Source: Streptomyces sclerotialus (GTDB taxonomy: Bacteria > Actinomycetota > Actinomycetes > Streptomycetales > Streptomycetaceae). Taken from it: 64,000 nt of DNA. Within the stretch, counting starts at the first letter, position 1. The number at the start of each line of letters is the position of its first letter. This document shows, in pieces, positions 45,801-54,435 of the stretch. The position numbers and the translations under genes were made by a program. The notes beneath the pieces were generated by a model. The model saw only the letters and a list, made by a program, of their open reading frames with translations. It did no database searches and had not been told where the DNA came from. The stretch is taken from assembly GCA_000719105.1 (NCBI GenBank), contig JODX01000007.1, positions 124,001 to 188,000 of the forward strand. Direction: 5' to 3'.

Positions 45801-47201
45801 GTGAAGCCGTCGCCGAAAGGCCCCTCGCCCTCGCCCGTGCCGGTGCCCGTGCAGCAGCCGAGCAGAACCCCGCTCGGTGCGCTGATCGCCGTATGGGCCC
45901 TGGCCCTCGCCCTCCTCGCCGTCCCGGCCGCGGTCGGCGCCACGGCCGACGCCGACGCCGACGGGACCGCCGTCGCCGTCCGGGACCCCGGCCGGGCGCA
46001 GCGGCACTGGGTGAACACCTGGACCGCCATGCCGCAGCTCACCGAGCCCGGCAACATGCCGCCCGCGCCGTTCACCGGGGACGACGCGGTGCTCGTCGAC
46101 ACCACCCTCCGGCAGACCCTGCGCGTCACCACCGGCGGCGAGCGCGTCCGGCTGCGCTTCTCCAACGCCTTCGGCACCACCCCGCTGCCCCTGACGGCGG
46201 TGACCGTGGCCCTGCCCCGCGACGGGCGGGCCGGAGTGAGCGCGATCGAGTCCGCAACCCTGCGCGAGGTGACGTTCGGCGGGCGCCCGTCGGCCACCGT
46301 GCCGGCCGGCGCCCAGGTCGTCTCGGACCCCGTGGACTTCCGCCTCCGGCCGGGCTCCAACCTCACCGTGACCGCCTATCTCGCCGAGGGGCAGCAGTCC
46401 CTCGCGCTCACCTCGCACCCGGGCTCCCGCACCACCTCGTACCTCCGGCACGGCGACGGCACGGCCGACCCGGACCTGCCCGGGGCCACGGCCACGGACC
46501 ACTGGTACCTGCTCAGCGACGTCGAGGTCGTCTCCGGTGCCTCCACCGCCGCGGTCGCCGTCGTGGGCGACTCCCTGACCGACGGCCGCGGCTCCACGAC
46601 CAACGGCAACAACCGCTGGCCCGACCAGTTCTTCGACCGGCTGCGGGCCCGTCCCGACACCGCCGACGTCGCCGTCCTCAACCAGGCCGCGGGCGGCAAC
46701 CGCGTCCTCGCCGACGGCCTCGGCCCCAACGTCCTCGCCCGCCTCGACCGCGACGTCCTCGCCCGCAGCGGCGTCGCCTGGCTGATCGTCTTCGAGGGCG
46801 TCAACGACATCGGCACCGCCGCGGCCACCGGAACGGCCCAGCGGCGCGTCACCGACGACCTGATCGCCGCGTACGAGCAGATCGTCGTCCGCGCCCACGC
46901 CCAGGGCATCCGGGTGTACGGCGCGACACTGCTGCCCTTCGGGGGCAACACCATGTACGACGACGCGGACGGGCTGCGCGAGGCGTCACGCCGGGCCGTC
47001 AACGAGTGGATCCGCACCAGCGGCCGGTTCGACGCGGTGATCGACCTGGACCGCGCGGTCCGTGACCCGGACGACCCGCGCCGGCTGCGCGCGGGACTCC
47101 ACGACGGGGACTGGCTCCACCTCAACCCCGAGGGCTACCGGGTTCTCGCCGCCGCCGTACCCACCCGGCTCTTCGGCACCCCGCCCCGGTCCCCGGCTTG
47201 A
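45801..47201 (+). CDS. Secreted SGNH/GDSL hydrolase
   Basis: 466 residues. The Lys/Pro-rich N terminus leads to a hydrophobic signal (LGALIAVWALALALLAVPAAVGA). An N-terminal beta-rich domain follows (HWVNTWTAMPQL ... RLRFSNAFG). The SGNH core has block I VVGDSLTDG, block II GGNR, block III EGVNDIG and block V DWLHLNPEGY. It is a secreted esterase or lipase with a leading domain common in Streptomyces; substrate unknown. The GTG at 45801 follows an AGGAAGG site. It lies next to the cellulose-binding esterase and may serve the same polymer. Confidence 0.87.
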   Translation: MKPSPKGPSPSPVPVPVQQPSRTPLGALIAVWALALALLAVPAAVGATADADADGTAVAVRDPGRAQRHWVNTWTAMPQLTEPGNMPPAPFTGDDAVLVDTTLRQTLRVTTGGERVRLRFSNAFGTTPLPLTAVTVALPRDGRAGVSAIESATLREVTFGGRPSATVPAGAQVVSDPVDFRLRPGSNLTVTAYLAEGQQSLALTSHPGSRTTSYLRHGDGTADPDLPGATATDHWYLLSDVEVVSGASTAAVAVVGDSLTDGRGSTTNGNNRWPDQFFDRLRARPDTADVAVLNQAAGGNRVLADGLGPNVLARLDRDVLARSGVAWLIVFEGVNDIGTAAATGTAQRRVTDDLIAAYEQIVVRAHAQGIRVYGATLLPFGGNTMYDDADGLREASRRAVNEWIRTSGRFDAVIDLDRAVRDPDDPRRLRAGLHDGDWLHLNPEGYRVLAAAVPTRLFGTPPRSPA

Positions 47202-47233
47202 AGCCGCTGCTCCCCGGGGTCATTCTTGGACAT

Positions 47234-49648
47234 ATGGTGACGGCTCCGCGTGGCCCAGAGCGGACCGACCCGGCCGGCGAAGCCCTGGCCGTGGTCGACG
47301 CGCACGGCACCCTGACGGGCTGGAGCGACGGAGCCCGCCTGCTGACCGGTCATCCGGCCGACGAGGTCACCGGCCGCCCGGCGGCCGGCCTGCTGGACGG
47401 GGACCCGGCCGGGGTCTGGCGGGCCCTGTGCGCGGGCGGGGAGGCGACGGTGGCCCTCCGCCACCGCGACGGACGGTGGCTGGACCTCACCCTGCGGGCG
47501 TATCCCGTAAGGGGCGAGCAGCCGGCCTACGTGCTCACCATGGCCGCGAAGGAGCCACGGTCCGAGCCGCGGTCGGATCCGCGGTCCGAGCCGCAGTCGG
47601 ATCCGCAGGACTCCCTGACCGGGGCGGCCTTCCAGCAGTCCTCCCTGCCGATGTACGTCTTCGACACCGAGCAGCGGTATCTGCGCATGAACGACGCGGC
47701 GTCCCGGGTCATGGGGCGGCCGGAGGCGGAGGTCAGGCACCGGTACTACCCGGAGACCGTGGACGACGCCGGATTCCTGCGGCACCTGCGGATGGTGGTG
47801 GAGACCGGCCGGCCGGTCCAGTACGAGAGCCGGACCACTGCGCCGTCCGGGCGGCGTACGCACGCCTGGAACATCGAGATGTGGCCGGTGCGCGACCCTT
47901 CGGGCGAACTGATCGGCACGGCGATCGCCGCGCAGGACAGCAGCGCGCAGTATCTGGCCCGGCAGCGGCTGGCCATCCTGAACGAGTCCGCCGACAAGCT
48001 CGGCACCAGGCTCGACGTGACCCACACCGCCGAGGAACTGGCAAGGCTGGTGGTGCCCCGGCTCGCGGACTTCGCCGCCGTGGACCTCCTGGACGGCGTG
48101 CTCCGGGGCGATGAGCCCCCCTTGGGTGCCGTGGGCAGTGACGCGAAGCTGTGCCGGGTCGTGCACCACTCCCTGGGCGCACCGGTGCCGGATCCCGGGA
48201 TGGATCTGGGCGCGGTGGAGAGCCACCCGCCCACCTCGCCGCCCGTGCGCGCGCTGACCACCGGCGGGGTCGTGGTCGCGCGGACCGGGACCCCCGACAT
48301 CGACGAGTGGATCGCGCAGCGGGCCCTCCGCCACCCCGGGCTGCGCGACTGGCAGGAGCATGAGCTGTCCCTGATGGCCGTACCCCTGGTGGCGCGGGGC
48401 ACGACGCTGGGCGTGGCGCTGTTCGCCCGGGCGCTGACGTCCGGGCACACCGTGCCCTTCGGCCCCGACGACGTCTCGCTGGCGCAGGAGCTGACCAGCC
48501 GGGCCGCCGTCTGTGTGGACAACGCCCGCCGCTACACCCGGGAGCGGACCACGGCGCTGGCACTGCAGCGCAGTCTGCTGCCGCAGGCGGTGACGGGGCA
48601 GGTGGCCGTCCGGTTCGCATCCCGGTATCTGCCCGCGCTGTCGCAGGCGGGGGTGGGCGGCGACTGGTTCGACGTGATCCCGCTGTCCGGGACCCGGGTG
48701 GCGCTGGTCGTCGGCGACGTCGTGGGCCATGGCATCCACGCCTCCGTGACCATGGGCCGGCTCCGTACGGCCGTGTGGACGCTGGCCGACGTCGACCTTC
48801 CGCCGGACGAGCTGCTCACCCATCTCGACGACCTGGTGGGGCATCTCGCGACCGACGACAGCCGGAAGGCCGGGGAGATCGCTGCGACCTGTCTGTACGC
48901 CGTCTACGACCCGGTGGCCCGGCGCTGCACGATCGCCACCGCCGGCCATCCCCTGCCCATCGTCCGGCTGCCCGACGGCAGCGTGCGGGCCGTCGAGATG
49001 TCCGTGGGCCCGATGCTCGGCGTGGGCGGGCTGCCGTTCGAGGCCACCGAGATCCAGCTGCCGGAGGGCTCCCTGCTGATCCTCTACACCGACGGGCTGA
49101 TCGAGGGCCGGGAGGTCGACGTGGACTCGGGCATGCAGGCGCTGTGCACCGCCCTCGCCGCCCCGACCGAGGACCTCGACGAGCTGTGCGACGGGGTCCT
49201 GCGGGCCTGCCTGCCGGACCGGCCCAGTGACGACGTGGCGCTGCTGATCGCCCGCACCGAGGCCCTCGACGCGGAACGGGTGGCCCTCTGGGACATGCCC
49301 GACGACCCGGCGATGGTCGCCACCGCCCGCCGCCACACCATCGAACAGCTCGAGCGCTGGGGGCTGGAGGAGATGTCCTTCGTCACCGAGCTGGTGGTGA
49401 GCGAGCTGGTCACCAACGCCATCCGTTACGGCGGCGCCCCCATCCAGCTGCGGCTCATCCGCGACAACTCGCTGATCTGCGAGGTGTCCGACGCCAGCAG
49501 CACCACGCCCCATCTGCGCCGCGCCCGCACCTTCGACGAGGGCGGCCGGGGCCTCCTCCTGGTCGCCCAGCTCACCGACCGCTGGGGCACCCGCCCGAAC
49601 CGCAACGGCAAGACCATCTGGGCGGAGCAGGACCTGCCGGACGGCTGA
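47234..49648 (+). CDS. PAS-PAS-GAF-SpoIIE-HATPase protein phosphatase
   Basis: About 804 residues. PAS 1 (about 12-105) is joined to PAS 2 (about 135-255) by a short repeat-encoded Glu/Asp-Pro-Arg-Ser linker. A GAF domain lies at about 265-430. A PP2C/SpoIIE phosphatase domain follows (LPQAVTGQVAVRFASRYLPA, VGGDWFDVIPLSG, VGDVVGHGIHA, LLILYTDGLIEGR). An RsbW-like HATPase ends the chain (VVSELVTNAIRYGGAP, DEGGRGLLLVAQL). Such proteins control sigma factors through anti-sigma antagonists in response to a signal at the sensor domains. No strong ribosome site decides the start; the ATG at 47234 is preferred over a TTG at 47198. Confidence 0.9.
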   Translation: MVTAPRGPERTDPAGEALAVVDAHGTLTGWSDGARLLTGHPADEVTGRPAAGLLDGDPAGVWRALCAGGEATVALRHRDGRWLDLTLRAYPVRGEQPAYVLTMAAKEPRSEPRSDPRSEPQSDPQDSLTGAAFQQSSLPMYVFDTEQRYLRMNDAASRVMGRPEAEVRHRYYPETVDDAGFLRHLRMVVETGRPVQYESRTTAPSGRRTHAWNIEMWPVRDPSGELIGTAIAAQDSSAQYLARQRLAILNESADKLGTRLDVTHTAEELARLVVPRLADFAAVDLLDGVLRGDEPPLGAVGSDAKLCRVVHHSLGAPVPDPGMDLGAVESHPPTSPPVRALTTGGVVVARTGTPDIDEWIAQRALRHPGLRDWQEHELSLMAVPLVARGTTLGVALFARALTSGHTVPFGPDDVSLAQELTSRAAVCVDNARRYTRERTTALALQRSLLPQAVTGQVAVRFASRYLPALSQAGVGGDWFDVIPLSGTRVALVVGDVVGHGIHASVTMGRLRTAVWTLADVDLPPDELLTHLDDLVGHLATDDSRKAGEIAATCLYAVYDPVARRCTIATAGHPLPIVRLPDGSVRAVEMSVGPMLGVGGLPFEATEIQLPEGSLLILYTDGLIEGREVDVDSGMQALCTALAAPTEDLDELCDGVLRACLPDRPSDDVALLIARTEALDAERVALWDMPDDPAMVATARRHTIEQLERWGLEEMSFVTELVVSELVTNAIRYGGAPIQLRLIRDNSLICEVSDASSTTPHLRRARTFDEGGRGLLLVAQLTDRWGTRPNRNGKTIWAEQDLPDG

Positions 49649-49705
49649 GCGGAACCGGGCTCCGGTCGGCCGGCGCGAGGCTCGGACCGACCGGTGTGAG
49701 GCTCG

Positions 49706-49729
49706 GGCCGTCCGGTGGTCGGACGGGCC
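49706..49729. terminator. Hairpin between convergent phosphatase and OYE genes
   Basis: GGCCGTCCG pairs with CGGACGGGCC with one bulge, in a spacer full of short CCGACCGGTG-like repeats. Probably a shared terminator. Confidence 0.5.
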
Positions 49730-49734
49730 GCTGG

Positions 49735-50814
49735 TCAGACCGACCGGTGGTACTGGTTCGGAACGAACGGCTCGGCACCCAGCTCGCGGGCCGCGTGCCG
49801 TGCCCACGACGGGTTGCGCAGCAGTTCGCGGCCCAGCAGCACGGCGTCCGCCTCCCCGTTGGCCAGGATCTTCTCGGCCTGCTCGACGTCCGTGATGAGG
49901 CCCACGGCGGCGACGGGCAGCGTGGTCTCGGCCTTCACCCGGGCGGCGAAGGGGACCTGGTAGCCGGGGCCGGTGACGATGCGCACACCGGAGGCGTTGC
50001 CGCCGGTCGACACATCGAGCAGGTCCACGCCGTGCTCCTGCAGCTCGGCGGCGAAGCGCACCGTGTCGTCGGTCGTCCAGCCGCCCTCCTCCAGCCAGTC
50101 GGTGGCGGAGATGCGGAAGAACAGGGGCTTGTCCGCGGGCCACACCGCACGCACGGCATCGACGACCTCGAGGGCGAAGCGGACGCGGTTCTCGTACGAG
50201 CCGCCGTACTCGTCGTCCCGCTTGTTGGAGTGCGGGGAGAGGAACTCGTTGATCAGGTAGCCGTGGGCGCCGTGGATCTCGGCGACCTCGAAACCGGCGG
50301 CCAGGGCGCGGCGGGCCGCGTCCGCGAAGAGCTCGACGTGCTCGCGGATCTGCTCGACCGTGAGCTCGGCGGGCACCGGGTGGCCCTCCTGGAACGGCAC
50401 GGCGCTGGGCGCGAGCGGCTGCCAGCCGTACGCCTCGGGGCCGACCGGCTCGCCGCCCTTCCAGGTGCGCTCGGTGGAGGCCTTGCGGCCGGCGTGCGCG
50501 AGCTGGATGCCGGGGACGGTGTTCTGCGTCTTCAGGAAGTCGGTGATGCGGCGGAACGCCTCGACCTGGGTGTCGTTCCAGATGCCGAGGTCGTACGGCG
50601 AGATGCGGCCCTCGGGGCCGACGGCGGTGGCCTCCACGATGATCAGGCCCGTGCCGCCGGTGGCGCGCGCCGCGTAGTGCGCGAAGTGCCAGTCGTTCGG
50701 GACGCCCGTCAGGGGACCCTCCGGAGCGGCCGAGTACTGGCACATCGGGGGCATCCACACCCGGTTCGGGATGGTCAGTTCGCGCAGGGTGTAGGGCTCG
50801 AAGAGCGCACTCAC
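49735..50814 (-). CDS. Old Yellow Enzyme (NADH:flavin oxidoreductase, YqjM-like)
   Basis: 359 residues, an FMN-binding TIM barrel of the YqjM/thermophilic-like subclass. MPPMCQYS carries the Cys/Tyr pair near the flavin, IHGAHGYLINEFLSPHSNKR the substrate-binding histidines, and VAAVGLITDVEQAEKIL plus LLGRELLRNP the phosphate site. It reduces activated C=C bonds of enones, often electrophile stress compounds. It diverges from an ArsR-type gene whose likely operators lie over its promoter (50851-50892), implying induction by an electrophile or oxidant. Confidence 0.95.
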   Translation of the reverse strand: MSALFEPYTLRELTIPNRVWMPPMCQYSAAPEGPLTGVPNDWHFAHYAARATGGTGLIIVEATAVGPEGRISPYDLGIWNDTQVEAFRRITDFLKTQNTVPGIQLAHAGRKASTERTWKGGEPVGPEAYGWQPLAPSAVPFQEGHPVPAELTVEQIREHVELFADAARRALAAGFEVAEIHGAHGYLINEFLSPHSNKRDDEYGGSYENRVRFALEVVDAVRAVWPADKPLFFRISATDWLEEGGWTTDDTVRFAAELQEHGVDLLDVSTGGNASGVRIVTGPGYQVPFAARVKAETTLPVAAVGLITDVEQAEKILANGEADAVLLGRELLRNPSWARHAARELGAEPFVPNQYHRSV

Positions 50815-50850
50815 GGGAGGACTCCGTTCGTGGGGGACCGGCTGTGGACT

Positions 50851-50892
50851 ACTACGATAAGCATCGTAGTACGGCGAGTGTCAAACTACGAT
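50851..50892. promoter_or_regulatory. Operators between the OYE and ArsR genes
   Basis: ACTACGAT-AAGC-ATCGTAGT at 50851-50870 is a perfect palindrome with 8-bp arms. The half-site ACTACGAT recurs at 50885-50892, followed by a degenerate inverted half CTCTCGTA. The spacing suits two ArsR-type dimers controlling both divergent genes. Confidence 0.75.
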
Positions 50893-50991
50893 GGCTCTCG
50901 TACAATGAGGGCCCATGCCGGAATTCCACGAGGGATTCCACGAGGCATTCCGGAACACGCCCGGAGACGCCCCGGACGAAGTGGAGCCGCC

Positions 50992-51351
50992 GTGACGACC
51001 CCCGCCCCCGTCAGCGCCGGCAGCCGCCGGCTGCCGCACCCTCCGCGCGAGGAGATCCGCCTGGAGACCGTGCTGCAGGCCCTGTCCGATCCGATGCGGC
51101 TCAGCATCGTGCGAGAGCTCGCCGCCGGCGGCGACGAGCTCTCCTGTTCACACTTCGACCTGCCGGTCACCAAGTCCACGACCACGCACCACTTCCGGGT
51201 GCTGCGCGAGAGCGGCGTGATCCGGCAGGTCTACCGGGGCACGGCCAAGATGAACGGCCTGCGCACGGACGACCTGGACGCCCTGTTCCCCGGACTGCTC
51301 GGCACCGTCCTCGACGCGGCCGGCCGCCAGGCCGCGCGGCTCGGCGGCTGA
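50992..51351 (+). CDS. ArsR-family repressor
   Basis: 119 residues with a winged HTH: LQALSDPMRLSIVRELAAGG, KSTTTHHFRVLRESGVIRQ and a YRGTAKMNGL wing. CSHFDLPVTKSTTTHHF is characteristic of the subgroup found beside OYE genes. A Cys sits just before the recognition region (LSCSHFD) and could sense electrophiles; this is inference. The GTG at 50992 follows GTGGAG. The frame stays open upstream through short repeated GGATTCCACGAGG-like sequence that probably is not translated. Confidence 0.88.
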   Translation: MTTPAPVSAGSRRLPHPPREEIRLETVLQALSDPMRLSIVRELAAGGDELSCSHFDLPVTKSTTTHHFRVLRESGVIRQVYRGTAKMNGLRTDDLDALFPGLLGTVLDAAGRQAARLGG

Positions 51352-51405
51352 CCGGTTCCCAGGCCGGCCCCGGACGCCGTACCGCAGGCGCGGCCGCCCG
51401 TCCCG

Positions 51406-52770
51406 TCAGACCGTGCCGCTCCGCGCCGCGGCCAGCAGTGACGGCCAGTCGGACAGCTTGACCACGCTGCGCCCGAGGGACGCGCCGAGTTCGGCCTCGG
51501 CCTTCTCGATCGCCTGCCAGCCGGACCAGTCCACGGGCGCGTGGCCCTCCGCCCGCAGCGCGTCGAGCGGATCGCCGGGCAGCTCACGGCGTACGAGGCC
51601 GGGTGCGTCCGCCAGCAGGGAGGTCACCGTCTCCTTGGCGCAGGGCCGGTTGGTGCCGATCACTCCGGTCGGGCCGCGTTTGATCCACCCGGCCACGTAC
51701 TCGCCGGGCGCGACCGCGCCCTCCCGCAGCACCCGCCCGGCGAGATGCGGCACCGTGCCGCGCCCGGTGTCGAACGGCAGCCCCTCCAGCGGCACCCCGC
51801 GGTAGCCCACCGAGCGCAGCACCAGCTGGGCCTCGACCTCCTCGTACCGTCCGGTGCCGGTCACCCCGCCCCGGCCGTCCGGCGCCGTCCGCTCGAAGCG
51901 CACCGCGCCCACGCGGTCGCCGCCGGAGGCGTCGGGCAGGAGCGCGACGGGGCGCAGGAAGAAGCGCAGCCGCAGCCGGTGCCGGGCGGCGTCGCCGGGG
52001 GCCGCGTCCGCCCAGCCGCGCAGCACCTCCACATTGCGGCGCTGGGCGCCGGGCAGGGCCGAGGGGTCGGCGTACCCGGGGTCGAGCTCCAGTTCCGCCC
52101 GGTCCACGGTGACCCGGGTGTCCGGCAGGGCGCCGAGCTCGCGCAGCTCCTTGGTGGTGAAGCGGGCCTGGGACGGACCGCGCCGCCCCACCATGTGGAC
52201 CTCGGAGACCTCGCTGGCGGCGAGCGCGCTGAGCGCCGCCTGGGGCATGTCGGTGGGGCTGAGTTCGGTGACGCCCCTCGCGAGCATGCGGGTCACGTCC
52301 ACCGCGACGTTGCCCACGCCGATCACCACGGCGGTGCGCGTCCCGGACAGGAAGCCGTCCGCGAGGGCGGCGGCGGTGTCGGGGTGTGCGCTGTACCAGG
52401 ACACGAACTCCGTCGCCGACCAGCTGCCGCGCAGTTCCTCGCCGGGGATGCCGAGCCGGCGGTCGGTGGCGGCGCCCACGCAGTAGACCACCGCGTGGTA
52501 CAGCTCGCGCAGCCGGCCGGCCGGCAGTCCCGCCGGGCCGACCTCCAGTCCGCCCAGGAAGCGCACCCGGTCGTGCTCCAGCACGGTGCGCAGGGTGTTC
52601 TGCAGGGACTTGATCTTCTCGTGGTCGGGCGCGACGCCGTAGCGCACCAGGCCGTACGGGCACGGCAGCCGGTCCAGGACGTCGACGCGCACCGCGGGAT
52701 CCTGCTGGACGAGGCTCTGGGCGGAGTAGACCCCGCTCGGTCCCGAGCCGACGACGGCGACACGCAGCAC
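51406..52770 (-). CDS. Ferredoxin/adrenodoxin-type NADP+ reductase (FprA-like)
   Basis: 454 residues. The FAD motif VVGSGPSGVYSAQSL is at the N terminus, then PYGLVRYGVAPDHEKIK (the adrenodoxin-reductase signature), the NADP motif VVIGVGNVAVDVTRML, and GWIKRGPTGVIGTNR near the C terminus. It passes electrons between NADPH and ferredoxin, often for cytochromes P450; no P450 or ferredoxin gene is near. GTG start with AAGGAG seven bases upstream. Confidence 0.93.
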   Translation of the reverse strand: MLRVAVVGSGPSGVYSAQSLVQQDPAVRVDVLDRLPCPYGLVRYGVAPDHEKIKSLQNTLRTVLEHDRVRFLGGLEVGPAGLPAGRLRELYHAVVYCVGAATDRRLGIPGEELRGSWSATEFVSWYSAHPDTAAALADGFLSGTRTAVVIGVGNVAVDVTRMLARGVTELSPTDMPQAALSALAASEVSEVHMVGRRGPSQARFTTKELRELGALPDTRVTVDRAELELDPGYADPSALPGAQRRNVEVLRGWADAAPGDAARHRLRLRFFLRPVALLPDASGGDRVGAVRFERTAPDGRGGVTGTGRYEEVEAQLVLRSVGYRGVPLEGLPFDTGRGTVPHLAGRVLREGAVAPGEYVAGWIKRGPTGVIGTNRPCAKETVTSLLADAPGLVRRELPGDPLDALRAEGHAPVDWSGWQAIEKAEAELGASLGRSVVKLSDWPSLLAAARSGTV

Positions 52771-52981
52771 TGCGGAGCTCCTTACGGGAGGAGATCGCTG
52801 ATGCCCTCAGCATCGCACCGCGCCGCGCGGCGGGGGAGAGGGCGCGAAGGCGCCACGCCGTGCGCCGCCCGGGGGCCGCACCCCACCGGTGCGGTGGCCG
52901 CTGCGCTGACGGGGTGCGGTGGGCGGCCGTGGCGTGCGTGCCTCTTCGTCCGGGGTGTGATCATTCACTTACGTTCAATAT

Positions 52982-53503
52982 GTGGCGGAAGCATCCTTTC
53001 TTAATCTTTCTGATCGAAATTGGCCGGATGGTGATGTCTCCGTCTGGCCCGCATGGGAAGTGCGGGACCGGATCGGCGCCACGGCGTGGTTCCGGGCCCG
53101 GCTGGCCTTCACCGACGGCGCCCGGGTGGAGGTGCTCGCCGTGCTGAGCGAGGGGCACGTCTCCATCGAGGAGGTGCGCGCCGAGCCGCCGCTGGCCCTC
53201 GACGACCTGGCCGTGCTCGCGGACTGGCTGGAGCCTCCGCTGTTCGAGGCGTGCGTCAGCGCCCGGCCCGGCCCGCCCGGCGAACCCCGCAGGGCGGTGA
53301 CGCGGCACGCCCGCTCCGGCTGGCCGCGCGGGGCCGAGGGGCGCCGGCTGGTCGCCGAGGAGTACCGCGCGGCCCGGGAGCGGGGGAAGGATCCGGTGCT
53401 CGCCGTGATGTGCGCGACCGGACACAGCCGTCGCCGGTCGCTCAGGCTGATCGCCGGCGCGCGCGACGCGGGCCTGCTGCCGCCCCGCCACGTACGCCGC
53501 TGA
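52982..53503 (+). CDS. Conserved Streptomyces protein (DUF6214-like)
   Basis: 173 residues, soluble, no signal peptide. It has an alpha/beta N-terminal part (WPAWEVRDRIGATAWFRARLAFTDGARVEVLAVL) and a basic C-terminal helical region (RRLVAEEYRAARERGKDPVLAVMCATGHSRRRSLRLIAGARDAGLL). The latter resembles a DNA- or RNA-binding helix-turn-helix segment. From memory it belongs to a family confined to streptomycetes (DUF6214). No function is known. The GTG at 52982 is tentative; a start further downstream near WPAW is possible. Confidence 0.65.
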   Translation: MAEASFLNLSDRNWPDGDVSVWPAWEVRDRIGATAWFRARLAFTDGARVEVLAVLSEGHVSIEEVRAEPPLALDDLAVLADWLEPPLFEACVSARPGPPGEPRRAVTRHARSGWPRGAEGRRLVAEEYRAARERGKDPVLAVMCATGHSRRRSLRLIAGARDAGLLPPRHVRR

Positions 53504-53565
53504 GCGTTCCGCCACCGCCGCACACCGGTAGGGCCGTCACGGCGGCCGGTGTCCAGCGGCCGGTG

Positions 53566-54240
53566 TCACAGAAGTTGGCGCATCCGGCCGATCTCGGACG
53601 TCTGCGTGGCGATGACGTCGTCGGCCATCTCCTCGATCAGGATGTTGTTGCCCTCCGCCTTCACGTCCGTGGCCATGGTGATCGCCCCGTCGTGATGCGT
53701 GATCATCAGCTTCAGGAAGAGCTCGTCGAACGCCGTGCCCTTCGCCGCCCGCAACTTCTTCAGCTGGGCCTCGGTCGCCATGCCGGGCATCGTTTCGTGC
53801 TGATGGCCATGACCGCCCGAACTTCCCTCTTTCTCCTCACCGTTGGACTTCAGCCAGCCCTCCATGGCGGCGATCTCCGGCTGCTGCGCGGCCGTGATCC
53901 GCTCGGCGAGCCGCTTCACCTGCTCCGATGCGGCGCGTTCGGGGACGAGTTCGGTCATCTCCAAAGCCTGGCCGTGGTGCTCGATCATCATCCGCGTGTA
54001 GGAGAGGTCCGCCGCGTTGGGCGAGTCGTCCTCGGCGCGCCGCTGCTCCGCGTCCGCGGCGGAGAGGGTCTCGGCCGCCTCGCCGGGCTTGCCGGGGGCG
54101 ATCACCGAAGGGCCGGTCGCCCGGGCCGAGTCGGCCTTCCCGCCGGAGTCCGTCCCGGAGTCACAGCCCGCGAGCACGAGCACGGCGGCCGCCAGCGACA
54201 CCGCGATCAGCGGCGCACGGGACGTACGGCGAAGGAGCAC
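53566..54240 (-). CDS. DUF305 lipoprotein, possible copper-binding protein
   Basis: 224 residues with a lipoprotein signal (VSLAAAVLVLAGC) and a four-helix DUF305 domain. Paired His motifs (MMIEHHGQALEM, LMITHHDGAITMA) and a His/Met-rich loop (GGHGHQHETMPGM) are visible. DUF305 proteins such as CopM bind copper outside the membrane. GTG start behind GGAGG. It diverges from the LVIVD gene, a pairing I recall as common in Streptomyces. Confidence 0.85.
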   Translation of the reverse strand: MLLRRTSRAPLIAVSLAAAVLVLAGCDSGTDSGGKADSARATGPSVIAPGKPGEAAETLSAADAEQRRAEDDSPNAADLSYTRMMIEHHGQALEMTELVPERAASEQVKRLAERITAAQQPEIAAMEGWLKSNGEEKEGSSGGHGHQHETMPGMATEAQLKKLRAAKGTAFDELFLKLMITHHDGAITMATDVKAEGNNILIEEMADDVIATQTSEIGRMRQLL

Positions 54241-54435
54241 AACGACCTCCAGATGGGCATGGAACCGACGGACACCTCGTGGGTGTTCGGTGACCGGTCT
54301 AGCACGGTTCCCCGTACGAGTGATCAGAAGAACTCATTACGAGTACGTTTCCATCTGTTGATCTGTGCATGCCGGGCGCGATACTTCGGTGGTCCGTGAA
54401 CCGTTCGACTGCGAACGGCGACAAGGGAGGACGCA

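Noticed and set aside
49696..50991. A long plus-strand frame continuous with the ArsR gene across the OYE gene
   Set aside because: It is antisense to the OYE gene and has no domain content; the ArsR start at 50992 has its own ribosome site.
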